23,917 nt of DNA from Firmicutes bacterium UBA4882 (lineage in GTDB: Bacteria > Bacillota > UBA4882), in the NCBI GenBank assembly GCA_002399265.1, contig DHDG01000020.1:3163-27079 (forward strand), written 5' to 3'. Positions 1 through 7,900 of the stretch are shown here, piece after piece. Positions within the stretch are counted from its first letter, which is position 1; the number at the start of each line of letters is the position of its first letter. The translations under genes were made by a program, and so were the position numbers. The notes beneath the pieces were generated by a model. That model saw nothing but the letters and a program-made list of their open reading frames with translations, did not search any database and was not told the DNA's origin.

Positions 1-744
1 GAGGATATCATTGTTAGCAGTAACGGGCGTAAAATTGCACGGTTGTCAGCGTTTGGCGACTCAGAAGCCCAGTCGGCCGATCAGAGTAAGGTTATGTATG
101 AGCTAAGTGAAGAGAATTCCACGCATTCTCTTTGCGCTGAAGATGAAAAAACATATATATTTGAAAAGGCCCGTGATTATAGCTCATTTCCGCGAAAAGC
201 CACATATGAGGAATTCCTTGCACTGGTAGCAGATTGCGATGAACATGCACAATACGAATATATCGATGGCGAGATTTACCTACTTGCATCGCCCAGGGTG
301 AGTCATCAAAAAGTACTAGGCAGGGTTTATGGATTGTTTTTCAACTGGTTTGACAATAAGAAGTGCAGCCCCTTGTCTTCTCCATTTGATATTACCTTGA
401 AACGGGACAATGGAAACATTAATGTTGTCCAACCTGATCTGATCGTTATCTGTGATTTAGAAGAAAAGACAAATGAGAGAGACTACTACATGGGCATACC
501 TACCCTGGCGGTGGAGGTTCTTTCGGACAGTACGCGCCGCAAAGATTGCGTTAAAAAGTTGGATCTCTATATGTCTACCGGGATTAAAGAGTATTGGGTT
601 ATCAACCCGTCAAACAAGGAAATCACGGTTTACTTGTTCGCGGACAACGTTTTCAGCCAAAGCATCACCTATAGAAATGACGAGGTTGCTGCTTCTATTC
701 TTTTCGAAGGATTGCAGGTGCCCCTGGCAAAGCTTTTTGCTTAG
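1..744 (+). CDS. Phd/YefM-Uma2 fusion protein, copy 1 (5' end outside window)
   Basis: The reading frame is open from base 1, and its first residues (EDIIVSSNGRKIARLSA) match residues 22 onward of the next gene. A start at the internal TTG (43) would therefore be an artefact: about 21 N-terminal codons lie outside the window. The visible part holds the end of a Phd/YefM-like antitoxin N-domain, a polar Ser/Gln/Glu linker, and a Uma2 (DUF820) domain. Uma2 signatures seen are YEYIDGEIYLLASP, HQK, VQPDLIVICD, AVEVLSDSTRRKD and KEYWVINP. Uma2 is a PD-(D/E)XK nuclease-fold family; the candidate acidic residues (E of YIDGE, D of QPD, E of VEVLS) and the lysine of KKLDLY are present, so the fold looks intact. 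Family members are common in cyanobacteria and some Bacillota, and their role is poorly known. The gene is 36 bp from its paralogue and probably co-transcribed with it. The function of the fusion is unknown. Confidence 0.85.
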   Translation, partial: EDIIVSSNGRKIARLSAFGDSEAQSADQSKVMYELSEENSTHSLCAEDEKTYIFEKARDYSSFPRKATYEEFLALVADCDEHAQYEYIDGEIYLLASPRVSHQKVLGRVYGLFFNWFDNKKCSPLSSPFDITLKRDNGNINVVQPDLIVICDLEEKTNERDYYMGIPTLAVEVLSDSTRRKDCVKKLDLYMSTGIKEYWVINPSNKEITVYLFADNVFSQSITYRNDEVAASILFEGLQVPLAKLFA

Positions 745-780
745 TTTGGCTAATTCAATAATTCATTGGAGGTGTAGAAC

Positions 781-1596
781 ATGATTGTTAACGCTACTGA
801 TCTTAAAAACAATCTTGGAAAGTATTTGCGTCTATCCGCCACGGAGGATATCATTGTTAGCAGTAACGGGCGTAAAATAGCGCGGTTATCAGCATACAGC
901 AATTCAGAAACCCAGTCAGCTAATCAGAGTGAAGTTGTGTATGAGTTAAGTGAAGGGAATTCCACGCATTCCCTCTGTGCCGAAGATGACAAAACATATA
1001 TATTTGAAAAGGCTCGTGACTATAGTTCATTCCCGCGAAAAGCCACATATGAGGAATTCCTTGCACTGATAGCAGATTGCGATGAACATGCACAGTACGA
1101 ATATATCGATGGCGAGATTTATCTACTTGCATCACCCAAGGTCAATCATCAACAAATAATTGGTGAATTACATGCGATTCTTCACAGTTGGTTTAAAAAC
1201 AAAACATGTCGCCCGTTTTTTTCTCCATTTGACATTACCTTGAAACGGGACGATGGAAAAATGAATGTTGTCCAGCCGGATCTGATCGTGATCTGTGATT
1301 TGGAAGAAAAGACAAATGAGAACGGCTACTACATGGGTACACCTGCCCTCGCGGTGGAAGTCCTTTCAGACAACACGCACCGTAAGGATTGCATTAAAAA
1401 GATGGATCTATATATGTCTACCGGGGTTAAAGAATACTGGATTGTCAACCCGTCAAACAAGGAAGTCGCGGTCTATTTGTTCGCGGATGGTGATATTTGT
1501 AAAAGCCTCACTTATCGATATAGAAATAGCGAGATAGCTGCTTCTTTTCTCTTTGATGGTCTACAGGTGCCACTGACGGAGCTTTTCGCTTTATAG
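781..1596 (+). CDS. Phd/YefM-Uma2 fusion protein, copy 2 (complete)
   Basis: This is a 271-residue protein. GGAGGTG at 768-774, 6 nt before the ATG, fixes the start. Residues 1-38 (MIVNATDLKNNLGKYL ... GRKIARLSAY) read as a Phd/YefM antitoxin DNA-binding N-domain: the NATDLKNNLGKYL helix, then the I(V)VSSNGRKIARL strand. A hydrophilic linker follows (about 40-85). Residues about 88-268 are a Uma2/DUF820 nuclease-fold domain: YEYIDGE (E112), HQQ (about 123), QPDL (D167), VEVLS (E193), then D203, K206 and KEYWIVNP. It is a close paralogue of copy 1, with two extra residues near the C-terminus and one more at the end. No separate toxin gene lies beside either copy, so the Phd-like part may serve DNA binding or dimerisation in cis. 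That is inference. The two domain assignments are good; the biological role is unknown. Confidence 0.88.
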   Translation: MIVNATDLKNNLGKYLRLSATEDIIVSSNGRKIARLSAYSNSETQSANQSEVVYELSEGNSTHSLCAEDDKTYIFEKARDYSSFPRKATYEEFLALIADCDEHAQYEYIDGEIYLLASPKVNHQQIIGELHAILHSWFKNKTCRPFFSPFDITLKRDDGKMNVVQPDLIVICDLEEKTNENGYYMGTPALAVEVLSDNTHRKDCIKKMDLYMSTGVKEYWIVNPSNKEVAVYLFADGDICKSLTYRYRNSEIAASFLFDGLQVPLTELFAL

Positions 1597-1717
1597 AGCG
1601 CATATTACTTTGGCACGCACGATTTATGGTTTTAAATACTGCTGCAAGATATCCTGATGCAGACTTGGATCTTATGGAAGATATAGATTGATATTCGCCA
1701 AGCGTAGCCAACAAAAT

Positions 1718-1752
1718 ACCAGCTGCAGATGTACCTCCGCAGCTGGTTTTCT
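1718..1752 (+). terminator. Rho-independent terminator after the Uma2 pair
   Basis: The perfect 9-bp inverted repeat ACCAGCTGC / GCAGCTGGT (1718-1726 and 1739-1747) has a 12-nt loop and is followed by TTTCTC. On the other strand the same stem is followed by ATTTTGTT, so it can also end serS transcription arriving from the right (serS stop at 1785). It sits between two convergent units. The rest of 1597-1784 shows nothing I can identify. Confidence 0.75.
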
Positions 1753-1784
1753 CATTTAGCATAACGTAAGCGCATTTCGCAAAG

Positions 1785-3053
1785 CTATTTCTTCCTGATT
1801 ACATCCATTCCGCCCATATACGGCCGCAATACTTCCGGCACCACCACGCTGCCGTCAGCCTGCTGGTAGTTTTCCAAAATAGGAATCAGGATGCGCGGCG
1901 AGGCTATGGCGGTATTATTCAACGTATGACAGAATTTGATTTCGCCGTCTTTGGTGCGGTAACGCAGATTCAATCGACGCGCCTGGAAATCATAAAACCG
2001 TGAGCAGGAATGTGTTTCGCCGTATCCTGTGCGGCTCGGCATCCATGTTTCTATATCATACTTCTTGACCTGCCCCTGACCGATGTCGCCGGCTGCACCC
2101 ACAATCACGCGGTGTGGCAAGCCCAGCGCCTGCACGATCTCTTCCGCATTTTGCTGCAGTTGTTCCTGAAAATTGATCGAGGTTTGCACATCGTTTTGGC
2201 AAATAACCACCTGTTCCACCTTATCAAACTGATGGATACGATAAATTCCTCTGGTATCTTTGCCGTAAGTACCAGCCTCGCGCCGGAAGCATGATGAATA
2301 ACCGGCATAGAGTTTCGGCAGTTCTTCCTCTTCCAGAATTTCGTCTGCATGGAAAGCGCACAAAGGCACTTCGGCAGTACCCACTAAAAACAGTTCGTCC
2401 TCCGGGATTTTATAAGCTTGATCTTCGCCACCTGGAAAATACCCTGTTCCAACCATAGCCTCGCGCTTGACCAGAACCGGAACAGTCATCGGCGTAAAAC
2501 CTTTGGCCGTCAACTGATCTACGGCATAGCGACAAACCGCCCAATGCAGCAGTGCGCCCTCGTTCCGGAGGTAATAAAAGCGGGACCCGGCGACTTTGGC
2601 ACCGCGCGCCAGGTCAAACAGGTCCAGTCGTTCGGCTAATTCGACATGATCAAGCGGTTCAAAGTCAAATTTGCGCGGCTCACCCCAAGTGCGCAGCACC
2701 GTATAATCATTTTCGCCCCCGTCCGGAATATCGTCTGCCGGCGGCATCGGAACTCTAAGCATCAGTGCCTGTAACTCTTCTTCGATCTCTTTCAGCGCTA
2801 CTGACTGTTCTTTTTCACGGGCAGCCGTTTCCTTCATCTCGATAATGGCGTTTTGTTTGTCGGCTCCGGTCAACCCTGCAATCCTGGCGGAGGCGCTGTT
2901 CTTCTTGGCGCGCAAAGCTTCCACTTCGTTCAGAACCGTGCGGCGGTTGCTGTCAACTGCCAGCAAATGATCAATATCAATGTCGATCCTTTTGCGCTGC
3001 GCACCACGTTTGACCTCTTCCGGATGTTCACGGATGTATTTAATGTCCAGCAT
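1785..3053 (-). CDS. serS: Seryl-tRNA synthetase
   Basis: This cytosolic enzyme activates serine with ATP and charges tRNA-Ser and tRNA-Sec. It has 422 residues, the usual bacterial size. Residues 1-105 form the N-terminal tRNA-binding helical hairpin (MLDIKYIREHPEEVKRG, then a charged coiled coil). The class II catalytic core follows. Motif 2 is FRREAGTYGKDTRGIYRIHQ (256-275), followed by FDKVE. The serine-site region is GETHSCSRFYDFQARR (345-360). Motif 3 is NNTAIASPRILIPILENYQ (379-397) with the invariant Arg387. Motif 3 differs from the commoner GLAVGRTL-type wording, so this belongs to a divergent SerS subtype. A GAGAGGGG Shine-Dalgarno sits ahead of the ATG. The gene follows a small, probably broken ORF by 19 bp and ends about 40 bp before a shared terminator. 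No T-box leader motif was found upstream. Confidence 0.97.
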   Translation of the reverse strand: MLDIKYIREHPEEVKRGAQRKRIDIDIDHLLAVDSNRRTVLNEVEALRAKKNSASARIAGLTGADKQNAIIEMKETAAREKEQSVALKEIEEELQALMLRVPMPPADDIPDGGENDYTVLRTWGEPRKFDFEPLDHVELAERLDLFDLARGAKVAGSRFYYLRNEGALLHWAVCRYAVDQLTAKGFTPMTVPVLVKREAMVGTGYFPGGEDQAYKIPEDELFLVGTAEVPLCAFHADEILEEEELPKLYAGYSSCFRREAGTYGKDTRGIYRIHQFDKVEQVVICQNDVQTSINFQEQLQQNAEEIVQALGLPHRVIVGAAGDIGQGQVKKYDIETWMPSRTGYGETHSCSRFYDFQARRLNLRYRTKDGEIKFCHTLNNTAIASPRILIPILENYQQADGSVVVPEVLRPYMGGMDVIRKK

Positions 3054-3072
3054 TTGTTACTGCCCCTCTCAT

Positions 3073-3222
3073 CTAAAGCGCGGCTACCGCGCTGGTATCA
3101 ACAGCCATGCCAAAAGATAGGCACCGGCACCTACTCCATAGTATAGCGCTGACACCGCCCAGATAACCCGCACGGCTGTCGATCCGCTTGCCAGGAGATG
3201 GACTTCTTTCACCGTCTGCCAT
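3073..3222 (-). pseudogene. Small PspC-like membrane ORF, probably frameshifted
   Basis: A 49-codon ORF starts at the ATG at 3222, with a near-perfect AAAGGAGG 8 nt upstream, but its product (MADGERSPSPGKRID ... SAVAAL) resembles nothing I know. The overlapping frame 3212-3084 reads STAVRVIWAVSALYYGVGAG then AYLLAWLLIPAR. That closely resembles the second half of a PspC domain (compare the intact copy at 12214-12405, ending in GILFYILAVIIIP). The PspC-like frame has no ATG or suitably spaced Shine-Dalgarno of its own. The simplest reading is a small membrane-protein gene broken by a frameshift near 3210. A sequencing error or programmed frameshifting are alternatives. GCGCGG-TAG-CCGCGC (3078-3092 region) forms a short hairpin over the stops. 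The gene lies directly upstream of serS. Confidence 0.4.
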
Positions 3223-3266
3223 TGCGCTGCCCTCCTTTGGAATGAAACTTAATCGCACTCTACCGT

Positions 3267-3296
3267 GCTATACTGCATAGCTGCCATTGACTGCAA
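3267..3296 (-). promoter_or_regulatory. Possible sigma-A promoter for the small ORF and serS
   Basis: Reading the minus strand, TTGCAG (3296-3291), an 18-bp spacer and TATAGC (3272-3267) lie about 45 bp before the AAAGGAGG-preceded ATG at 3222. Both hexamers are imperfect matches to TTGACA/TATAAT. The call rests on position and pattern only. Confidence 0.3.
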
Positions 3297-3308
3297 ATGC
3301 TTAATAAT

Positions 3309-3326
3309 TCAGGTTGGCCAGCCTGA
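3309..3326. repeat. 18-bp near-palindrome upstream of serS
   Basis: TCAGGTTGGCCAGCCTGA is a palindrome except for one position per half. It lies just upstream of the suggested promoter, where an operator could sit. As RNA it would form a 7-bp hairpin with a GGCC loop and one G-U pair. No regulator is known for it. Confidence 0.35.
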
Positions 3327-3376
3327 TTCCTTCTTTTTATCATATCAAAACCACGCGCAAGGCCAATATATGCAGA

Positions 3377-3408
3377 AACAACTCCCCCGACTAAACGAGG
3401 GAGTTGTT
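3377..3408 (-). terminator. Stem-loop, probable terminator after the aminotransferase gene
   Basis: A perfect 10-bp inverted repeat AACAACTCCC / GGGAGTTGTT has a 12-nt loop. On the minus strand the stem runs into TTTCTGC, a weak U-tract. It lies about 130 nt after the aminotransferase stop and before the serS promoter region, where a terminator is expected. Confidence 0.5.
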
Positions 3409-3539
3409 CAAAAAAGGCCTATGTGACTTCTGCAGGCGTTCCTAGTATTTATATCGGCCGCCATCGGCAAAACTTAATAGACAATCTTAACCTTTTTTGG
3501 CAATCGCCCACCGCCGCCTGCTCCCAATTGGGCCTGCCC

Positions 3540-4724
3540 TTAGCCGACTTGTTTCTTGTGGCGTTCCAGGAATCTCTCCATCCTGACGAGGGATTCTTTC
3601 AGGTTTTCCATTGAGGAGGCCAGCGAGCAGCGCACGTAACCCTCACCGCACTCACCAAAGGCACCACCCGGTGTAACAGCCACTTTTTCTTCACGCAGCA
3701 GCTCTTCCGCGAAGGTGTTGGAATCCATCCCTGAAATCTTGATGGACGGGAAAGCATAGAATGCGCCGAGCGGTTCAAAACAGGTCAGTCCAATCCTGTT
3801 GAGCCCGGCAACAAAGAACTTCCGACGCTCATCGTAGGACTTCTTCATTTCCAACATAGCCGTCTCACCGTTTCTCAAAGCTTCGATCGCCGCGTACTGG
3901 GCATTGGTCGAGCAGCAAAGAATGGTGAATTGGTGAATCTTCGTCATCGCTTTGATGATTTCCTCATCACCCAAAGCGTAGCCGAGACGCCATCCGGTCA
4001 TGGCATAGGCTTTCGAGAAACCGTTGAGCAGCACAGTGCGTTCACGCATGCCAGGTAATGAAGCGAAGCAGACATGCTTGCCGCTGTATGTAAGATGGGC
4101 ATAGATTTCGTCGGAGATCACAATCAGATCATGCTCTTCGCAGATCTTCGCGATTTCCGTCAAGGTAGCGCGATCCATCACGCCGCCGGTCGGGTTGTTC
4201 GGATAATTCAGCATTAAGACTTTGCTACGCGGGGTGATTTTGGCGCGCAAATGATCAGGCTGCATTTTGAATTGGTGTTCGGCATAGGTGGTCACCGCCA
4301 CCGGAACACCGCCTGCCATTTTGACAGTTGGGGCATAAGATACATAAACCGGTTCCTGATAAAGTACTTCGTCACCTGGCTCCAAAATGGCACGCAACGC
4401 CAGGTCAATTGCTTCACTAGCCCCCACAGTAACCAGAGCTTCATTCTTTGGATCATAATCCAGATCCCAATAATGCTTTGCGTCTTTAACAATTTCCTGC
4501 CTTAATTGCAGTAGGCCCGAGTTCGATGTATAGGAGGTTATTCCCTTTTGGATCGACTCGATACCCGCTTTGCGGATATGTTCCGGAGTGGGAAAATCGG
4601 GCTCACCGACTCCAAGGGAAATAACATCTTTCATCTCAGCCACCAAATCGAAAAAACGCCTGATTCCGGAAGGGGGAATCGATTTAATTAGACTGTTTGT
4701 TTTGTTTCGCCTGATAGAACCCAT
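3540..4724 (-). CDS. Class I/II pyridoxal-phosphate aminotransferase
   Basis: This is a fold-type I aminotransferase of the aspartate/aromatic group (I-gamma), probably moving an amino group from an amino acid to 2-oxoglutarate. From the ATG at 4724 it has 394 residues. Seen are PSGIRRFFDL (18-27), LGVGEPDFPTP (37-47), the Asn of NYPNNPTGG (173-181), SDEIY (D205, Y208), the PLP lysine in GFSKAYAMTGWRLGY (K238), R246, and the C-terminal RCSLASS substrate-arginine segment. The start is uncertain. A TTG at 4808, with GGAGG 6 nt upstream, would add 28 residues (AKSESNESSTCKGHGINWIE and 8 more) not usual in this family. The ATG at 4724 follows a weaker GGTGG and begins at the family's normal N-terminus. 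Substrate cannot be told from sequence; AspC-, PatA- and AlaT-like enzymes share this form. A promoter-like TAGAAT lies upstream. Confidence 0.93.
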   Translation of the reverse strand: MGSIRRNKTNSLIKSIPPSGIRRFFDLVAEMKDVISLGVGEPDFPTPEHIRKAGIESIQKGITSYTSNSGLLQLRQEIVKDAKHYWDLDYDPKNEALVTVGASEAIDLALRAILEPGDEVLYQEPVYVSYAPTVKMAGGVPVAVTTYAEHQFKMQPDHLRAKITPRSKVLMLNYPNNPTGGVMDRATLTEIAKICEEHDLIVISDEIYAHLTYSGKHVCFASLPGMRERTVLLNGFSKAYAMTGWRLGYALGDEEIIKAMTKIHQFTILCCSTNAQYAAIEALRNGETAMLEMKKSYDERRKFFVAGLNRIGLTCFEPLGAFYAFPSIKISGMDSNTFAEELLREEKVAVTPGGAFGECGEGYVRCSLASSMENLKESLVRMERFLERHKKQVG

Positions 4725-4818
4725 TGCGAAACCACCCGTCCTTTCCTCAATCCAATTAATTCCATGGCCTTTGCAGGTAGATGATTCATTCGATTCGGAT
4801 TTAGCCAAATCCTGCCTC

Positions 4819-4846
4819 CGTCCGCTACTTTATTCTAAAAGGGTTG
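4819..4846 (-). promoter_or_regulatory. Possible promoter for the aminotransferase gene
   Basis: In the roughly 100-bp gap after the helicase-nuclease gene, the minus strand reads TTAGTC, a 16-bp spacer, then TAGAAT, closely followed by GGACGGAGG. The -10 is a 5/6 match; the -35 is poor. No terminator is visible in this gap, so read-through from the helicase genes is also possible. Confidence 0.3.
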
Positions 4847-4908
4847 CATATTTGACTAATTGGACGGTTTATCTACATTTTCTACTTTGATGCTTTATCG
4901 CACTAATG

Positions 4909-7900
4909 CTACAGCTCGAAAGCAAATTGGGCAACTGATTCCTCCGGTTCCAGTTCTGTTTCTTCTTCAGCAACTTCCGTTTTTTCCTCATCCCGCAATG
5001 GGCAGACGGTCACCGGGCAATGGCGGCAACCGCGATCCGGCCACCGGAAATCAATTTCCGTTTCGCCGGCGGCGATAGCGTCGCCAACCTTGGCTAATAT
5101 GCCAGCGGCGGCACCACCAGCAGCTGCACGAGAATTCGCGCCCGCACTCGCACGCACGCCCGCGCCCGCATCATCGTCAATTTTCAGCAGGGTGCCTTTC
5201 GGAAAGTGATACAAATACAGGTTTCCAATTTGAAGCCCCAACGCCTCCCGACACGCCAGCGCATATAACTGCAGTTGCAGCGTGTAGTCCTGAATTTCGG
5301 CCGGTCCGAGCACCCGATTAGTCTTATAATCAATCAAATCCCATTGGCCATCCTGCCTGGGAATCAGCTGATCAATGAAGCCCCTGAACCGGACGGTAGT
5401 CCGACTGACGGGCCATTCCATCGCAAATGGCTGTTCCCAAAGCTCACCGGCCATGGGCTGTCCCAAATCGCTGCCTGCGAATCTTTGCAGCCACTCTTGT
5501 GCCATGGGCAGATAAACCGTCTCACAGATCTGCCGGTTAATCCCCAGCGCCTGGCAAGCTTTGCGGAACTCGCACAGATAATCGTCGGCCGCTCCTTTTC
5601 CAGCTTTGCGTGCATTTTCCACCGCCATATGAACTGCGGATCCCAATAGTGTCGGATCATATCCCAGCTGGTTCAGCGCTTCGACAGGACGGTCCGACGG
5701 GAAACGCCAGCGATAAAGAAAGTAGTAACGTTCCGGGCAATGCAAAAACATGCGAATCGCTGAAAAACTCAAATTCACATACGGCGGGTATTGCTCGGCC
5801 GCCAGCACACCGGCAGCGGCATCCAAGCCCAGTAGCCCCAGCAGCCAGCTGCTTTCCAGGGTGGAGGCTACTTCAGACTGGGCGGTGCGTTCCGCATCCG
5901 CGTTGATGCTGGCAGCGGTGCCTGGGTCAGCGCCAGCACCAGTACCACCCTCTGCCACAAAGCACCGCGGACCTTGATCAGTAAGAATAGCACCATATTG
6001 GTCTGCCGCATAGTCATTAATGAAACTGATTGCTTCAGCCAGAAAATCGCCATGCGGATCTGCCATTGCCGCTGCTTCCGCATCTTGCTGCTGACGCAGC
6101 TTCGTCGTAAGCGTGGTCCCGGAAAGAAACAACATTTCACGAGCGCGCGTCAACGCTACATACCACAGCCGGCGTTCTTCCTCGATCACTGCCTCCCGTG
6201 CCTGCAATTCTGGATTGCCGACGCCAGCGCTCTCATAGAGATCTCTTTGATCGCTGAAGTGAAAGGGCGAGTATTTCTGCGTATTTCCCCCGACCGGATC
6301 GCTTTTTCTGACCACTAACCCGGTCTCTGGACTAAAGCTGAATCCGCTGCCCTTAAAATTCGGCGGAAAACGTCCCGGCCCGATGCCCACCACAAAGACC
6401 ACCGGAAACTCGAGGCCTTTAGATTTGTGGATGGTCATGATCTTGACAGCGTCCCCGGCGGCGGCTGTGATGTCGGCTTCTCCTTCCACAACCCCGAATG
6501 TGATGGCAGCATTGATATACGACAGGAAATCACTTAAAGCCGCACCCGGATAGGCCCGCGCGTATTCCGCCGCCAGAGCCGCCAGTTTTTCCAGGTTGGC
6601 GCTGCTGCGTGCCTGAGCAGAGGCCGGTAGTGATCTCAAATAACTAAGATAGCCGGTATCCTTTAGGACCCGCGTGACCAACTCCTGCGGCATAATCAGA
6701 TCGCGCAACTTATGTAGACCGGCCAGCCGACGCAGTAATTCCGCCGCACGGGCCAGCCCCTCGCGGCAGCCTGGGAAGTCAGCTAACTTGCCAGCCACGG
6801 CCGCTTCAAGCCGCACCAGAAATTCGGGTGCTTCCGCGGCATCGTGTGCCTCATAAGCTTCATGCGCCTCCGGCCCTGGCATTTCCGCCGCTGCGCCACC
6901 GCTGCCCCGACGCCGACACAAGGCCGCCACTTCCGCCAGAAAACGATCGCTCACCGCATATGGCGGCCTGCTCAAAACGCGAATCAAGGCCATCTCATCC
7001 AGCGGATCCTCCACAAGACGTAAATAGCTCAAGATATCCTGAATTTCCTCACGATCATAAAAGCCAATACCGCCGGAAGTCTGGTAAGGGATGCCTTCCT
7101 TCAGCAACGCATCCTCATAAGCTTTGGCGGGATTGAGCGAGCGCATCAAAATAACAATGTCGCCGGGCTTGCGCCCCGCCGCCAACAGCTCTTTGATTTG
7201 CGCAGCAATGAAAGCAGCCTCCGCCTCGCGCTGATCCTCATAGACAAAAACTGTGGCCTTCCCATGAAAACCCTTCTTCTCAGGAATCAGCTCCAGCTCG
7301 TCCGGTCGTCTGGCAAAATAGCTGCTGCGACGAATCGCCGCCGTCGCCAACGACAGGATTTCGCCATAAGAGCGGTAATTACGCTTAATAGTCAGGGCAC
7401 TGCCGCCGCGCAGCTCCGGATCAAACAGACGCACATTTTCAACCTTTGCATTTCGCCAGCCGTAGATCGACTGCTTATCATCGCCCACAATGGTAACATT
7501 ACGCATGTTATCCCGCGCCAGTAATTGCACCAACTGAAACTGGGCGGCACTCGTATCCTGAAATTCATCGATCAGGATATGTTGAAACTTGCGCCGATAA
7601 TATTCCCGCCGCTGCGGGTGTTCCTGCAATACCAGGCAGGCCTTGGCGATCAGGTCGCCGAAATCCAGCACCCGGTTTTTGACCAGCTCTTCCTGATAAG
7701 CCTGATACAAAGTATAAATCAGGCTGGCAACCTCTTGTTCATATTGTTCTTCTCCGACGAGTTGCTCAAGGATCTTGGGCTTCTTGCGGTACTTTCCCGG
7801 TAGGCCCTCGATTGCCGCCCACAGGTTGCGCGCATAGCCAAGATGTACCTCCAGACAAGTATCGATGAATTCCTGCGGCCCGATCGCCGCGTCTTTCAGT

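Larger units (their letters stand above)
3223..3539. other. 317-bp intergenic region without a recognisable gene
   Basis: The region lies between the aminotransferase stop and the small ORF ahead of serS. It holds a stem-loop (3377-3408), an 18-bp near-palindrome (3309-3326) and a possible sigma-A promoter (3267-3296), each listed separately. No tRNA, no T-box signature (GGTGGNACCGCG) and no conserved ORF was seen. Bases 3421-3539 show nothing identifiable. Confidence 0.6.

Noticed and set aside
43..744. Start of the first Uma2 gene at the TTG at 43
   Set aside because: The frame is open to base 1 and matches the second copy residue for residue, so the true start is outside the window.
1626..1691. 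21-codon ORF (MVLNTAARYPDADLDLMEDI and on) after the second Uma2 gene
   Set aside because: It has no ribosome binding site, no known relatives and lies just before a terminator.
2940..3350. T-box riboswitch ahead of serS
   Set aside because: The GGTGGNACCGCG antiterminator core and a specifier loop were sought on the minus strand; only a loosely similar GATACCAGCGCGG inside the small ORF was found.
4725..4808. Aminotransferase start at TTG 4808 despite a GGAGG 6 nt upstream
   Set aside because: It would add 28 residues foreign to the family N-terminus. It is kept as an alternative in the feature entry, not as the call.
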